Part shown: piece by piece, positions 1 through 7,484 of the stretch | How positions within the stretch are numbered: the first letter of the stretch is position 1 | Layout: every line of letters begins with the position of its first letter | Assembly: GCF_022698165.1 (NCBI RefSeq) | Contig: NZ_JALDAY010000006.1 | Location: forward strand, 1-64,000 | Source of the DNA: Streptomyces cylindrosporus | GTDB lineage: Bacteria; Actinomycetota; Actinomycetes; Streptomycetales; Streptomycetaceae | Reading direction: 5' to 3' | Length of the DNA stretch: 64,000 nt | Position numbers and translations under genes: made by a program | Notes under the pieces: model-generated | Database searches by the model: none | What the model saw: the letters and a program-made list of their open reading frames with translations, nothing else | What the model was told of the DNA's origin: nothing

Positions 1-49
1 GCTCATCCTCGGCGTCGAGGACGCCGAGGACCCGCTGCCCGCGCCGTAA
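1..49 (+). CDS. 3' end of an unidentified gene
   Basis: A reading frame open from the window edge ends in TAA at 47-49 after about 15 codons, reading roughly LILGVEDAEDPLPAP. The acidic, proline-rich tail and G/C-biased third positions look like a real C-terminus. The product cannot be named because nearly the whole gene lies to the left. Confidence 0.4.
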   Translation, partial: LILGVEDAEDPLPAP

Positions 50-305
50 CCGCCGGCGCCTGCTGACGATCCGCGATACACCGATGGAGCCCCCGGCGCC
101 TCTCTGCCGCACAGAAGGCCGCGGTAGCCACGGGCCTTCACCACGTCCTCGACAGCGCCGGAACGCAGAACACGCAGAGTGCCGGCAGCGCTTCGAAGTA
201 GGCGCATCCTCCCCGCCTTTCGAGTGATGCCGATGCCGCAGCTGCCCGTCCTGTGGCCGCAATCGACTCCCGTGCGGCAGGATCCCTGACGCAACGCGAG
301 GGAGA

Positions 306-480
306 CTGACGGGAACCACGCTCAGCGCCCACGCCCGCATCACGGAACACTTCAGGACGCGCCTGGGTGTCGCCCTGCGTCGGGCATTCGAACAGGGAGT
401 CCCGGTACGGGATCTGGCGCAGGCCTGCGGCCGGAGCTACGGCTTCGTCCACACTCTGCTCGCCGGGGCAGGGACCTCAA
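306..480 (+). pseudogene. remnant of a small helix-turn-helix protein
   Basis: This frame reads TLSAHARITEHFRTRLGVAL and continues with a segment in which RDLAQACGRSYGFVHTLL is a clear helix-turn-helix, typical of the short HTH proteins common in Streptomyces. No ATG, GTG or TTG start is found where the family starts (the codon there is CTG), and the family-like C-terminus is lost after about 480. I read it as a decayed copy at the edge of the mobile region. The family assignment is from memory of similar proteins. Confidence 0.4.
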
Positions 481-549
481 GCTTTCTGCAGGTCGATGCC
501 ACAATCCGCGCTCTTGAACGACAACGTGAGGTAGGGCGCTTCCGTGAGC

Positions 550-1086
550 CTACTTCTTCTGCAACGCCTCAATCCGCTTCATCATTTCATCGAGGTAGCC
601 AAGCGTGTCGTTTATGCCCGGCTCATAGTCGTCCGGATGCGCACACTCATTCCGCTTGGCCAGCAGCCCCTGTAGCGCCTTCATCATTCCGTTGGTGATG
701 AAAGCCTGCTTCTTCATGACTTCAAAGAGGGTGTGATCCTTCTGGTCACGGAAGTCCGAAGCCTGCTTGATGTTCCACGCAGTGTAGTTGGCTTGGATCG
801 TCGAGAGACGGGTTGCGTCGTTCGCAATCCACTCGTGAATGAAGTCCATCAGCGCGGCGAATGACGTGACATGCGCGGACCGGTAGAGCCCATGCTCCAC
901 GCACTGGAGTGCCTCACGAAACAGCTTGTCCTGCTTGACGTTGAGGCTCATCAGCTTGCCATAGGACTCGGTCACCGTCATGACTCGATGCGCCGAGGTC
1001 TCTCGCTTAGCGAGAAGCCTGCGCAATTCGTCCTGCGCGTTGGCCGCCCAGTCGGCGACCTCACGCGGGGTTCTAGGCGCCGCCAT
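550..1086 (-). CDS. HEPN-like protein, possible toxin or defence RNase
   Basis: This 178-residue, mostly helical protein has no signal peptide. Near its C-terminus (about residues 143-150) it carries RNECAHP, an R-x4-H motif of the kind that forms the metal-independent RNase site of HEPN domains. The long helical segments before it fit a HEPN bundle. Its start lies 14 nt inside the end of the upstream DUF5343 gene, so the two are probably translated together. HEPN proteins are frequent in abortive-infection and toxin-antitoxin systems; the role here is inferred. It could also be a non-catalytic HEPN relative. Codon use is less G/C-extreme than in the conjugation operon, hinting at a separate origin. 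Confidence 0.6.
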   Translation of the reverse strand: MAAPRTPREVADWAANAQDELRRLLAKRETSAHRVMTVTESYGKLMSLNVKQDKLFREALQCVEHGLYRSAHVTSFAALMDFIHEWIANDATRLSTIQANYTAWNIKQASDFRDQKDHTLFEVMKKQAFITNGMMKALQGLLAKRNECAHPDDYEPGINDTLGYLDEMMKRIEALQKK

Positions 1087-1729
1087 CCGTCAAACCCGTG
1101 AGGTGCTTTGCCATCGCGGCGAAGAACGCATCGTAGACGGCGGCGTCGCTGGTCGCATCGACGGAGAGTGCGATGTTCACATTGATAACCACCGAGCCGG
1201 GCCCGTTGCTACCCTGCTGACGTTGGCGGCGCCCCTTCGCCAAGTCGGCCTGCTCGTCGACTTCGCCCTCGTCACCTTCTTTGCCTGCATTACCGGCGGA
1301 CGAGTTGAAGTCGCCGAACTTGCACACAGCCTTGAAGGTCTTGACCGCAAGACCCACCTTCTTGTCATCCAAGTCCGAATGACTCTTGAAGAAGGTCGCC
1401 AGTTCCGTATCAGACCGGCTGTTCGCGTCACTATAGGTCTGAAACACATTGTCGTACCCGGCACGGATACCCGCCGAGAGCAGGGCGCGACCTCCCTCTC
1501 CGCCCCGGAGGCCCTTGGTGTAGAGCTCGGTCGGCTTACCGGAGCCATCCAGCAACCCGACCTTCTTCATGATCGGGATGAACGGACGGCAGTTCGATGA
1601 CGCAAACCCCACCGAGCCGAGATACTGCTGGTCGATCCTCGCCGGCACACCTATCCCCTGAAGCTTCTCCAGGAATTCTTCCAGCTTCCCAGGGGTCGGG
1701 GTGTATGGAAACGAGTTATCAGCTGCCAT
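1073..1729 (-). CDS. DUF5343 family protein
   Basis: About 218 residues from the ATG at 1729. GTG at 1753 and ATG at 1738 are alternatives; none has a strong ribosome site, and 1729 gives the usual start just before the PYTPTPGKLEEFLEKLQ motif. The N-terminal two thirds match DUF5343 as I know it: IGVPARIDQQYLGS, SSNCRPFIPIMKK, SGKPTELY, and a later RSDTELATFFKSH segment. The fold is thought to be winged-helix-like. After an acidic linker, the C-terminus has a conserved-looking VVINVNIALSVDATSDAAVYDAFF stretch in register, followed by a short helix. The gene overlaps the downstream HEPN-like gene by 14 nt. The biochemical function is unknown; the pairing suggests a two-gene defence or toxin module. 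Confidence 0.65.
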   Translation of the reverse strand: MAADNSFPYTPTPGKLEEFLEKLQGIGVPARIDQQYLGSVGFASSNCRPFIPIMKKVGLLDGSGKPTELYTKGLRGGEGGRALLSAGIRAGYDNVFQTYSDANSRSDTELATFFKSHSDLDDKKVGLAVKTFKAVCKFGDFNSSAGNAGKEGDEGEVDEQADLAKGRRQRQQGSNGPGSVVINVNIALSVDATSDAAVYDAFFAAMAKHLTGLTDGGA

Positions 1730-2119
1730 GCGTCGCATGGTACGCGGAGCCACCAGTGTAAAGCACTAGGGCAACACGAGCCGCTTCCGTGTCGAAGGCG
1801 GGCCCGCGTGATAGAGGGGCACACTGGCCTACTGTCACAGGCTCGAATTCGAACAAGCTACCGAATCTGAACCGACGTTTTGGCAGTCCAGCGGAAGCGA
1901 CCGCCTTCGCCTGATCCTGCGCTCCGTCGCAGAGCGAAGCAGCGTGAGGCACGGCCGTGCCCTCGAGTATCAGGATGTCCTGCAGGATGCACTCAACGAA
2001 GCGTCACCTCCCGACACAGTTCTATGTGTGCCTTACTGTGCGCGCGACGTGCGATTCGAGTTATGCGGCGCGCTTTCCTGCACGTGCGCTTGTTCCAGCA
2101 TGGCGGTTGCCCCGTGCAG

Positions 2120-2298
2120 GGCAGCGCGTTCGGACACTTCCTCGCCTCCGGCGACGCGGCCGTGGAGATCGCCGATGCGCTCGTACCGGGGGGTGCAAAT
2201 CCGTCCGGGAAAGATGACCTGTTCACGGTCAGCGAGGCCATCCGGATGTTCGCCGAGGACGTGGGACTGGCTTACACGACGGTCCGCTCATACGAGGC
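2120..2298 (+). pseudogene. remnant of a DUF6192-like gene
   Basis: The frame reads GDAAVEIADALVPGG, then DDLFTVSEAIRMFAEDVGL and AYTTVRSYEA. These are the features of the N-terminal part of DUF6192-type Streptomyces proteins, including an HTH-like helix. Similarity stops abruptly near 2298, where a different frame takes over with unrelated content. There is no credible start and no C-terminal half, so this is a truncated relic. The family name is from recall and moderately certain. Confidence 0.4.
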
Positions 2299-2544
2299 CC
2301 GGGCTGGGCGTCGTACCGCCCCGCCTGTACGAGCTCGGGTTCAGCCACAACAACTGTGGAGGCACGTGCGTGCGCGCGGGCCAGCGCCAGTGGAGGCACT
2401 TGCTGGAGGTCCTGCCCGAGCGGTACGCGTACGCCCAGGAGCGGGAGGAGGAACTGCGGCAGCTGCTCGGCGACGTCAATCCTCCGTCGCCGCCTTGGCG
2501 GCGAGGGCCAGACCCTCCCCCTGAGCCTGCTGCGCGAGGAATAG
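2299..2544 (+). pseudogene. C-terminal remnant of a PAPS-reductase-like protein, frameshifted
   Basis: From about 2320 the frame reads RLYELGFSHNNCGGTCVRAG, then QRQWRHLLEVLPERYAYAQ and EREEELRQLLGDV. The NNCGG-CV-AGQ signature is typical of phage- and plasmid-borne phosphoadenosine-phosphosulfate-reductase-like proteins. Near 2478 the sense shifts by one frame, and SILRRRLGGEGQTLPLSLL then ends at a stop at 2544. The 5' half is missing. Fusion to the unrelated upstream remnant shows a deletion joined two different genes. Confidence 0.45.
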
Positions 2545-2551
2545 CCGGTGC

Positions 2552-4087
2552 TCAGCGCGACGCCCCGGGCAGATGGCCTGGGGCGTCTGCGTTACATGGT
2601 CCGCTTCCCTCATTACGGCCGGGCTCATCGCCCTCAGGCGCGCCGCCCCACCAGCGGAGGCAGGAGGCCGTCCCCGGCCAGAAGGGCTGCACGGTCGCAA
2701 TGCCGGTGAGGAACACGCCGACTTCCTCCAGGACCGCGGCGCGCTCCGAAGACCCGTAGACAACGACATCGTCGGCCGCGGCGTCATAGGCGCGGACGTG
2801 GCTGTGGGGCCCCGTGCAGACGAGGGCGCGCGCGATCTCGGGCAGGCCGAGGCTGAGGGCATCGCACTCCCCGGCGCGGACGAGCTGCAGCAGGTCGGTG
2901 GTGACGCTCTCCCAGTCGCCGACAGTTGGCCAGTCGGCGCCGCCGTTCAGTTCGTGGGTGAGGGTGGCCAGCGGGATGATGTCGCCCGGCTGCCTTCCCC
3001 GGGTGAGGACGTCGTGGATACGGGCGCCGTCGGGCTGGTGCACCTGCGGGTGGAGCAACGAGTCGGCGGCCACCACGGTGGTGTTGATCTCCTGGGTTCC
3101 CGGGCCGGGGTAGTACGGCTCGTGCGCGAAGAGCAGATAGACGCCGGTGGTGCAGACAGCCGGAGCGGGTTCGGGCTGGGGCATGACGAGGGTTCCCTTC
3201 AGCGGTGATGTGCCGGACGTGTGCTGAGGTGTCGACTGGACTGGCGGCCGCTCGCCGGACGGGGAGAGGCCCAAGGGTCGCCCGAGTGCGCAGGTCTGTT
3301 CCGCACGCACTGTGCCGTCCTGGGCGGTGATGCGCCTAAGGAGTTGGGCGACCTGGTCGACGAGTTGGAGCATCAGCCGTTCGCGGGCGATGAGGTCGGC
3401 TGAGGCCGAGCGGGGGTTGCGGGTCTGGAGCAGGTCCGCGGCATCCCACATCAGCTGTTGGCCGATCTCGGCCGAACGGCGCAGTTCGTAGCGGTCGCTG
3501 TCGGCGGCGGCCTGCACGAGCGAGCTGTGCAGGGCGGCGAGGCGCTGCATGTAGCGGACAGAGTCGTCACCTTCGACGCGGCGGACGTGTTCGTGGGCTC
3601 GGGCGTCGAGTCGGCCGGGCAGGTGCTCGGCGAGGATCGGAGCGAGCAGCATCGCCGGTAGGGCGACGTCGACGGGGACGCCGTGGCCGATGGCGAACAG
3701 GCCAGCGATCAGGCTGAGGACGGCGACCGCGGCGGCGGACAGCCGCAGGGATCCGGGGACGGCACCCAGGGTGATGCGCTGGGCGGGGCGCCGGGTCAGC
3801 CAGCGCAGGGCCAGCCGCTGAGTACGGGTGGCGGCCGGGGTGAGCACCCCGATCTGGTGGGGGGTCTCGGGCGGGAGGCCGTCACCGGGGACGGTCGAGG
3901 CGATCCAGCCCCAGCCGGTGCGTTCGTGGACGAGCACGAGCTCGCACGCGGCCGTGCAGGTGTGGCCGCGGACGTGGCCGGTCCGCAGGGCGCGGGAGCG
4001 TTCCTTCTCCCACCGCCTGGGGTCATGCGTGAAGGGACGCGCGTGGTGGGCCGCGGTCGGCGGCCGGGTGTGGAGCGTGTCGGTCAC
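2552..4087 (-). CDS. membrane-anchored protein, possible fusion of two genes
   Basis: The GTG start at 4087 overlaps the upstream gene's TGA (GTGA), giving 511 residues. Residues 1-100 are rich in basic and polar residues with a Cys near position 40. Two hydrophobic stretches follow at about 115-155 (AVAVLSLIAGLFAIGHGV, then a second segment). Next comes a helical, probably cytoplasmic region with many Arg/Glu pairs. From about residue 300 the character changes to a soluble domain that begins MPQPEPAPAVCTTGVYLLF. That internal ATG (3183-3185 on the forward strand) has an AAGGGA ribosome site just upstream, so the second part may also be translated alone or may once have been a separate gene. 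I recognise no family. The position beside the winged-helix protein suggests a role in replication or maintenance. Confidence 0.55.
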   Translation of the reverse strand: MTDTLHTRPPTAAHHARPFTHDPRRWEKERSRALRTGHVRGHTCTAACELVLVHERTGWGWIASTVPGDGLPPETPHQIGVLTPAATRTQRLALRWLTRRPAQRITLGAVPGSLRLSAAAVAVLSLIAGLFAIGHGVPVDVALPAMLLAPILAEHLPGRLDARAHEHVRRVEGDDSVRYMQRLAALHSSLVQAAADSDRYELRRSAEIGQQLMWDAADLLQTRNPRSASADLIARERLMLQLVDQVAQLLRRITAQDGTVRAEQTCALGRPLGLSPSGERPPVQSTPQHTSGTSPLKGTLVMPQPEPAPAVCTTGVYLLFAHEPYYPGPGTQEINTTVVAADSLLHPQVHQPDGARIHDVLTRGRQPGDIIPLATLTHELNGGADWPTVGDWESVTTDLLQLVRAGECDALSLGLPEIARALVCTGPHSHVRAYDAAADDVVVYGSSERAAVLEEVGVFLTGIATVQPFWPGTASCLRWWGGAPEGDEPGRNEGSGPCNADAPGHLPGASR

Positions 4088-5484
4088 GGGCTTCCTTCCG
4101 GTTGGACGGCAAATGCGGAGGCACAGGTGGTGCAGCGACCGTCCCCGTCGGGGTGGGCTCGCCGAGGGGTGGGGCCCGGGCAGGTGCGGCAAAGTGGCCA
4201 GCCGAGGCAGGCCGGGCAGAGGTCCTCGCCGGGGGCGATTCCGGGAAAGCCGCAGCCGGCGCATTCGACGAGGGCCCGGTAGGTCAGGGCCTCGCTCACC
4301 GTGCGGGCGGCGGCGGATCCGGTCATCGGCGGCGCCGAAGGGTCGTCCCACACGGGTGCGTCGTGTTGGTCGGCTGCGAGGGTGGGCGGCGGGTAGGCCT
4401 GGGCGGCACGCAGGCGGGCAGCGATGATCGCGCCGACCGTGGTTCGCACCGGGTGGGGCAGGGGCCGGGCGGCGATGACGTGCCGCAGTTGCTCGCGGCT
4501 CCAGCCGGATTCCAGCATCACGGTCACGACGCGGCCTTGGTCGGTCAGCGCCTGCCCGGTCAGCAACAGCTCGGGGCGAGCCGCCCCGAGTTCGAGCAGC
4601 AGCCGGATCCCGGGATGCATCTCATCCGCCGCGGGCGCGGCCGGCGGGGACGAAGGCGTGTCCGGCCGGTCCGTCCGGCCGGGTGCGCGCGATGCGTCGC
4701 CGCGGCACGGACGGAGGGGGCTGGTGTGCTGCTGAGTGGTGTTCTTTCTGTTGGTGTTCTTAGTGGGCCGATGAGCCAACGTAGGGTCATCCACTGGTGG
4801 AAAACCCGACTCTGGCCCGGACCTGCCGTTTTGCAGAGCGGGCAGGTCGGTGATGAAGTACGCGACCGCGCCGAGGGTGCCGTCTGGGCCGCGCTCGCGT
4901 TCCCGGACCAGGAAGCCGTGCTTCTCCAGCTCCTTCAGCCCGCTCTTGACGGCTGAGTCACCATCGCGTCCACGGCGGGCGATGTCGGAGACGGTCATCC
5001 GCCAGCCGTCCCGGTGCGTGGAAAGCAGTCCGAACAAGCCCTTGGCCTTGAAGGACAACTGGGTGTCGCGGAACAACGCGTTGGCGATCTGGGTGAACTG
5101 ATCGGCCGCCATCACGCCCCGGCGGATCCCCGCCGGGAGGCCGTCGGCATGCTCGGCCTCGGAGCCCGTGACCAACAAGTCGGCTTCGATCAACGCGATG
5201 TCCCAGGTGGCCGGGCGGTCCGTGATGCAGTAGACGACCTCGCCGAGGGTGCCGTCCGGGCGGCGCAGACGTTCACGGATCAGGTAGCCGTGCGCCTCGA
5301 GCTCCTGCAGGCCGGTGCGGACCGCTTCGCGTCCGTCCGGACCCAGGCGGACGAGGTCGGTGACCGTCACCTGCCAGCCGTTCCTGTGCGTGGAGACGGA
5401 CCCGAAGATGCCCTTCGCTTTGAACGACAGCCCAGCGTCACGAAACAGCGCGTTGGCGATCTGGGTGAACTGATCGGCCGCCAT
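4084..5484 (-). CDS. protein with tandem winged-helix domains, replication-initiator-like
   Basis: About 466 residues from the ATG at 5484; a GTG lies directly before it and a far-upstream GTG sits at 5565. Residues 1-92 form a winged-helix unit with MAADQFTQIANALFRD, LSFKAKGIFG, STHRNGW, a GLQELEAHGYL recognition region, and a PDGTLGEVVY wing. The same unit recurs at residues 125-216, exactly 124 codons later. A Thr/Asn/Pro-rich linker follows, then an alpha-helical region. The tail holds two Cys pairs (CAGCGFPG, CPACLGWPLCRTCPG) that look like a zinc ribbon. Such N-terminal domains occur in actinobacterial plasmid replication or regulatory proteins. It sits next to the repeat-rich divergent region, which supports a DNA-binding role in replication or control. 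The exact function is inferred. Confidence 0.6.
   Translation of the reverse strand: MAADQFTQIANALFRDAGLSFKAKGIFGSVSTHRNGWQVTVTDLVRLGPDGREAVRTGLQELEAHGYLIRERLRRPDGTLGEVVYCITDRPATWDIALIEADLLVTGSEAEHADGLPAGIRRGVMAADQFTQIANALFRDTQLSFKAKGLFGLLSTHRDGWRMTVSDIARRGRDGDSAVKSGLKELEKHGFLVRERERGPDGTLGAVAYFITDLPALQNGRSGPESGFPPVDDPTLAHRPTKNTNRKNTTQQHTSPLRPCRGDASRAPGRTDRPDTPSSPPAAPAADEMHPGIRLLLELGAARPELLLTGQALTDQGRVVTVMLESGWSREQLRHVIAARPLPHPVRTTVGAIIAARLRAAQAYPPPTLAADQHDAPVWDDPSAPPMTGSAAARTVSEALTYRALVECAGCGFPGIAPGEDLCPACLGWPLCRTCPGPTPRRAHPDGDGRCTTCASAFAVQPEGSP
4837..5133 (-). repeat. second copy of a duplicated winged-helix coding unit
   Basis: This is the downstream member of a tandem duplication, 372 bp from the first copy at 5209-5505. 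The two copies share long identical stretches, including the segment encoding MAADQFTQIANALFRD and the upstream codons for GIRRGV. That shows the duplication took in sequence just 5' of the original start codon. Confidence 0.75.
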
Positions 5485-5505
5485 CACGCCTCGGCGGATC
5501 CCCGC
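5209..5505 (-). repeat. first copy of a duplicated winged-helix coding unit
   Basis: This is the upstream member of the tandem duplication. It includes the probable start codon at 5484 and the codons AGIRRGV before it, which are present as internal codons in the second copy. The 372-bp period keeps the reading frame. Confidence 0.75.
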
Positions 5506-5718
5506 CCCGAAGCGGCTCACCGCCGCGTCCCCGACGCCTGCCGAGCGCGGTGGCCACGGCGGCACACCGGCCCCGCCGCGGTGAGGCGGCCGGTAGGCCT
5601 CGGCGTGGCGGCGGGCGTGTGTTCCATGGCGTCAGCTCACCCGCCGACCCCGACCAGGCTGACGGCCACGAGCCCCGACCATCGGTCACGATCCGGCAAC
5701 GGACGCCTACTAGCTGCC

Positions 5719-6164
5719 GTGGTCGGGCCTGTGGTCGGGCCGACCACGCACCTTCAGCCCGGGCGCTCAGCGATTGCGCAGCCGACTTCGCAGCCCCGGA
5801 CGGGTGTTGCGCAATCGGGCTGCGCAACCAGTCGAAGATCCTGCGCAGTCGAGTTGTGCCGGGGCGGCTGCGCAGTCCGCCCGGAGTTCCTGATCTTCTC
5901 TTGCGCAGGTCCGTCTCGCGCACTGCGCAGGTGTCTGTCGCGGCCCGGCCGGCTTCTGTCTGCGCATCGGCGTCCGGGCCCGGTGGCCGGGCGGCACATG
6001 ATCACGGCGGGCGCCCCTCCTGGGCAACGCGCGCCGGACGCAATGGCCTACGGCCGGCCTGCGGCTGCCCCATGGTCGGGCCGACCACGGCCCCGACCAC
6101 GGACTTCGTGTCCCCATCGTGACCGTGGTCGGGGTCGGGTGGTCGGTGGTCGGGTCGGGGTCGG
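5719..6164. repeat. GTGGTCGGG repeats and palindromes in the divergent region
   Basis: The motif GTGGTCGGG occurs at 5719 and 5731. The second begins a perfect 17-bp palindrome, GTGGTCGGGCCGACCAC (5731-5747). The palindrome core recurs at 6073-6087, followed by CCCCGACCAC. At 6125-6164 there is a run of six or more overlapping GGTCGG units. The repeats lie between two divergently transcribed conjugation/replication operons and look like binding sites for a repressor or replication protein. Which protein binds is not known. Confidence 0.55.
5775..5966. repeat. cluster of eight TGCGCA sites, candidate iterons
   Basis: TGCGCA starts at 5775, 5808, 5821, 5842, 5869, 5902, 5924 and 5961. Spacings are 33, 13, 21, 27, 33, 22 and 37 bp, and several sites are extended as TTGCGCAA or CTGCGCAG. 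By base composition fewer than 0.1 would be expected in 192 bp. The cluster lies in the non-coding region next to the tandem winged-helix gene. It is a candidate origin (iterons) or a multi-site operator. Confidence 0.6.
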
Positions 6165-6213
6165 CGGGTTTCCTCAAGGTCAGCAACATCCGTTCTGACC
6201 AGGGAGTTTGACC

Positions 6214-7146
6214 ATGTCTCCTGGCACGCAGGCCGCACCGAGCGAGGCTGTGGCTGCGATGGCGGCCGGCGCCCGTCTGGAGGCGATGCGCCGCCGCGTA
6301 CGCCTCTCACGTCTGGCGGTGCTGACCGCCATCGCGGCCGGCCCCGTCGCCCTGTGCGTCGCGATCGCCTCCACCCCGACCACGGTCCAGGCGGCTGTCC
6401 CGGCCCAGCCCACCGCCGTGCGCACCGCGACGGCCGCCGCCGACCCGGGCGGCTATGCGCAGCTGTTCGTCGGCGCGTGGCTGCGCAGCGACGCGAACGA
6501 CGCGACGAGTGCGCAGGCGCGGCTTGCGCAGTCGATGGCGCCGGATGTCGAGCTGCCCGACCCGGCCGCCGATGCGCAATCGGCGCCTCAGTCGGTGACG
6601 GCGGTGCGCAGTGCGCAGCGCGGCACCGGTGCGTGGTCGGTGACGGTGGCTGCGCAGTACGCAGACGGATCGGTGCGGTACTACATGGTGCCCGTTGCCT
6701 CCGACAGCACGGGCTCCTCGTTCACGGTGACCGGGGCGCCCGGCGTGGTGGCCGGCCCGGCCCGGGCCGAGGTGGCGAAGTCGCCGTACGGCGTGACGGT
6801 TCCGGAGGGTGATCTGTCCTCCGCCGTCGGGGAGTTCCTGGCCGCCTACCTGACCGGGGCCGGTGAGGTCGACCGCTACCTCGCGCCCGGCGTGAAGCTC
6901 ACCGCCGTCTCCCCCGCCCCGTACACGGCGGTCACCGTCCAGGAGGTGTCGGCCGTCGAGGAGGCCGCGGCCGCCGAGCAGGCGCCGACGGGCGGCACGA
7001 CGGTGCGGGTCCTCGCCGCGGTGGAAGCCCGCGATGCCGACGGCCGGTGGCCGCTGGCGTACGAGCTCACGCTCAAGGCCCGCTCGGGCCGGTGGGAAGT
7101 CGCCGCGCTCGGGGCCGGCACCGCCCAGAACGGGGGCGGGCGATGA
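6214..7146 (+). CDS. TcpC/VirB8-like conjugal transfer protein
   Basis: ATG at 6214 with AGGGAG seven bases upstream gives 310 residues. A short Arg-rich cytoplasmic N-terminus is followed by one transmembrane helix at about 30-55 (LAVLTAIAAGPVALCVAIA). The extracytoplasmic part then has two NTF2-like repeats: YAQLFVGAWLRSD at about 80, and FLAAYLTGAGEVDRYLAPG at about 210. This is the layout of TcpC (conjugative transposon protein) and of VirB8 scaffold subunits. It heads the long transfer operon and overlaps the next gene by ATGA. Its 5' third contains nine TGCGCA sites, continuing the upstream array. The promoter probably lies in the repeat region, so the repeats may control it. Confidence 0.75.
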   Translation: MSPGTQAAPSEAVAAMAAGARLEAMRRRVRLSRLAVLTAIAAGPVALCVAIASTPTTVQAAVPAQPTAVRTATAAADPGGYAQLFVGAWLRSDANDATSAQARLAQSMAPDVELPDPAADAQSAPQSVTAVRSAQRGTGAWSVTVAAQYADGSVRYYMVPVASDSTGSSFTVTGAPGVVAGPARAEVAKSPYGVTVPEGDLSSAVGEFLAAYLTGAGEVDRYLAPGVKLTAVSPAPYTAVTVQEVSAVEEAAAAEQAPTGGTTVRVLAAVEARDADGRWPLAYELTLKARSGRWEVAALGAGTAQNGGGR

Positions 7147-7484
7147 CCGCGGTGCACAGCCTGATGCTCGCCGGGCAGCTGGACGACCTCGGCAACTCGT
7201 GGATCAACATGTTCAAGGAGTGGGCGACGAAGGGCCTGCAGGCCGGTCTGATCTGCCTGGTCGTCGTCATCATGATCCAGAAGTTCTCGTTGAAGGCGGG
7301 GATCGGTGCCCTGCTGCTGATGGTGATCGCGCTGGGCCTGTACAACTCGCGCGACAGCCTGGCGAACATGTTCGAGGACGAGGTGAAGAACCCGTCCAAG
7401 GGTGCACCCGCCGTCCCCGGCGTCGTCCGGTCCGAGCGGCCCGCCTCCCGTGACCACTCGCCGGGTGTCGGGGGCTGGCTGTGA
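7143..7484 (+). CDS. small two-helix membrane protein of the transfer operon
   Basis: 113 residues, starting inside the previous stop (ATGA). An amphipathic N-terminus (residues 8-30) precedes two hydrophobic helices at about 34-48 and 52-70 (AGLICLVVVIMIQKF; AGIGALLLMVIALGLY). A charged tail follows. In size and topology it resembles the small membrane subunits encoded between VirB8-like and VirB4-like genes in Gram-positive conjugation systems (VirB2/TcpD-like). No specific family motif is visible. It overlaps the next gene by GTGA. Confidence 0.6.
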   Translation: MTAVHSLMLAGQLDDLGNSWINMFKEWATKGLQAGLICLVVVIMIQKFSLKAGIGALLLMVIALGLYNSRDSLANMFEDEVKNPSKGAPAVPGVVRSERPASRDHSPGVGGWL

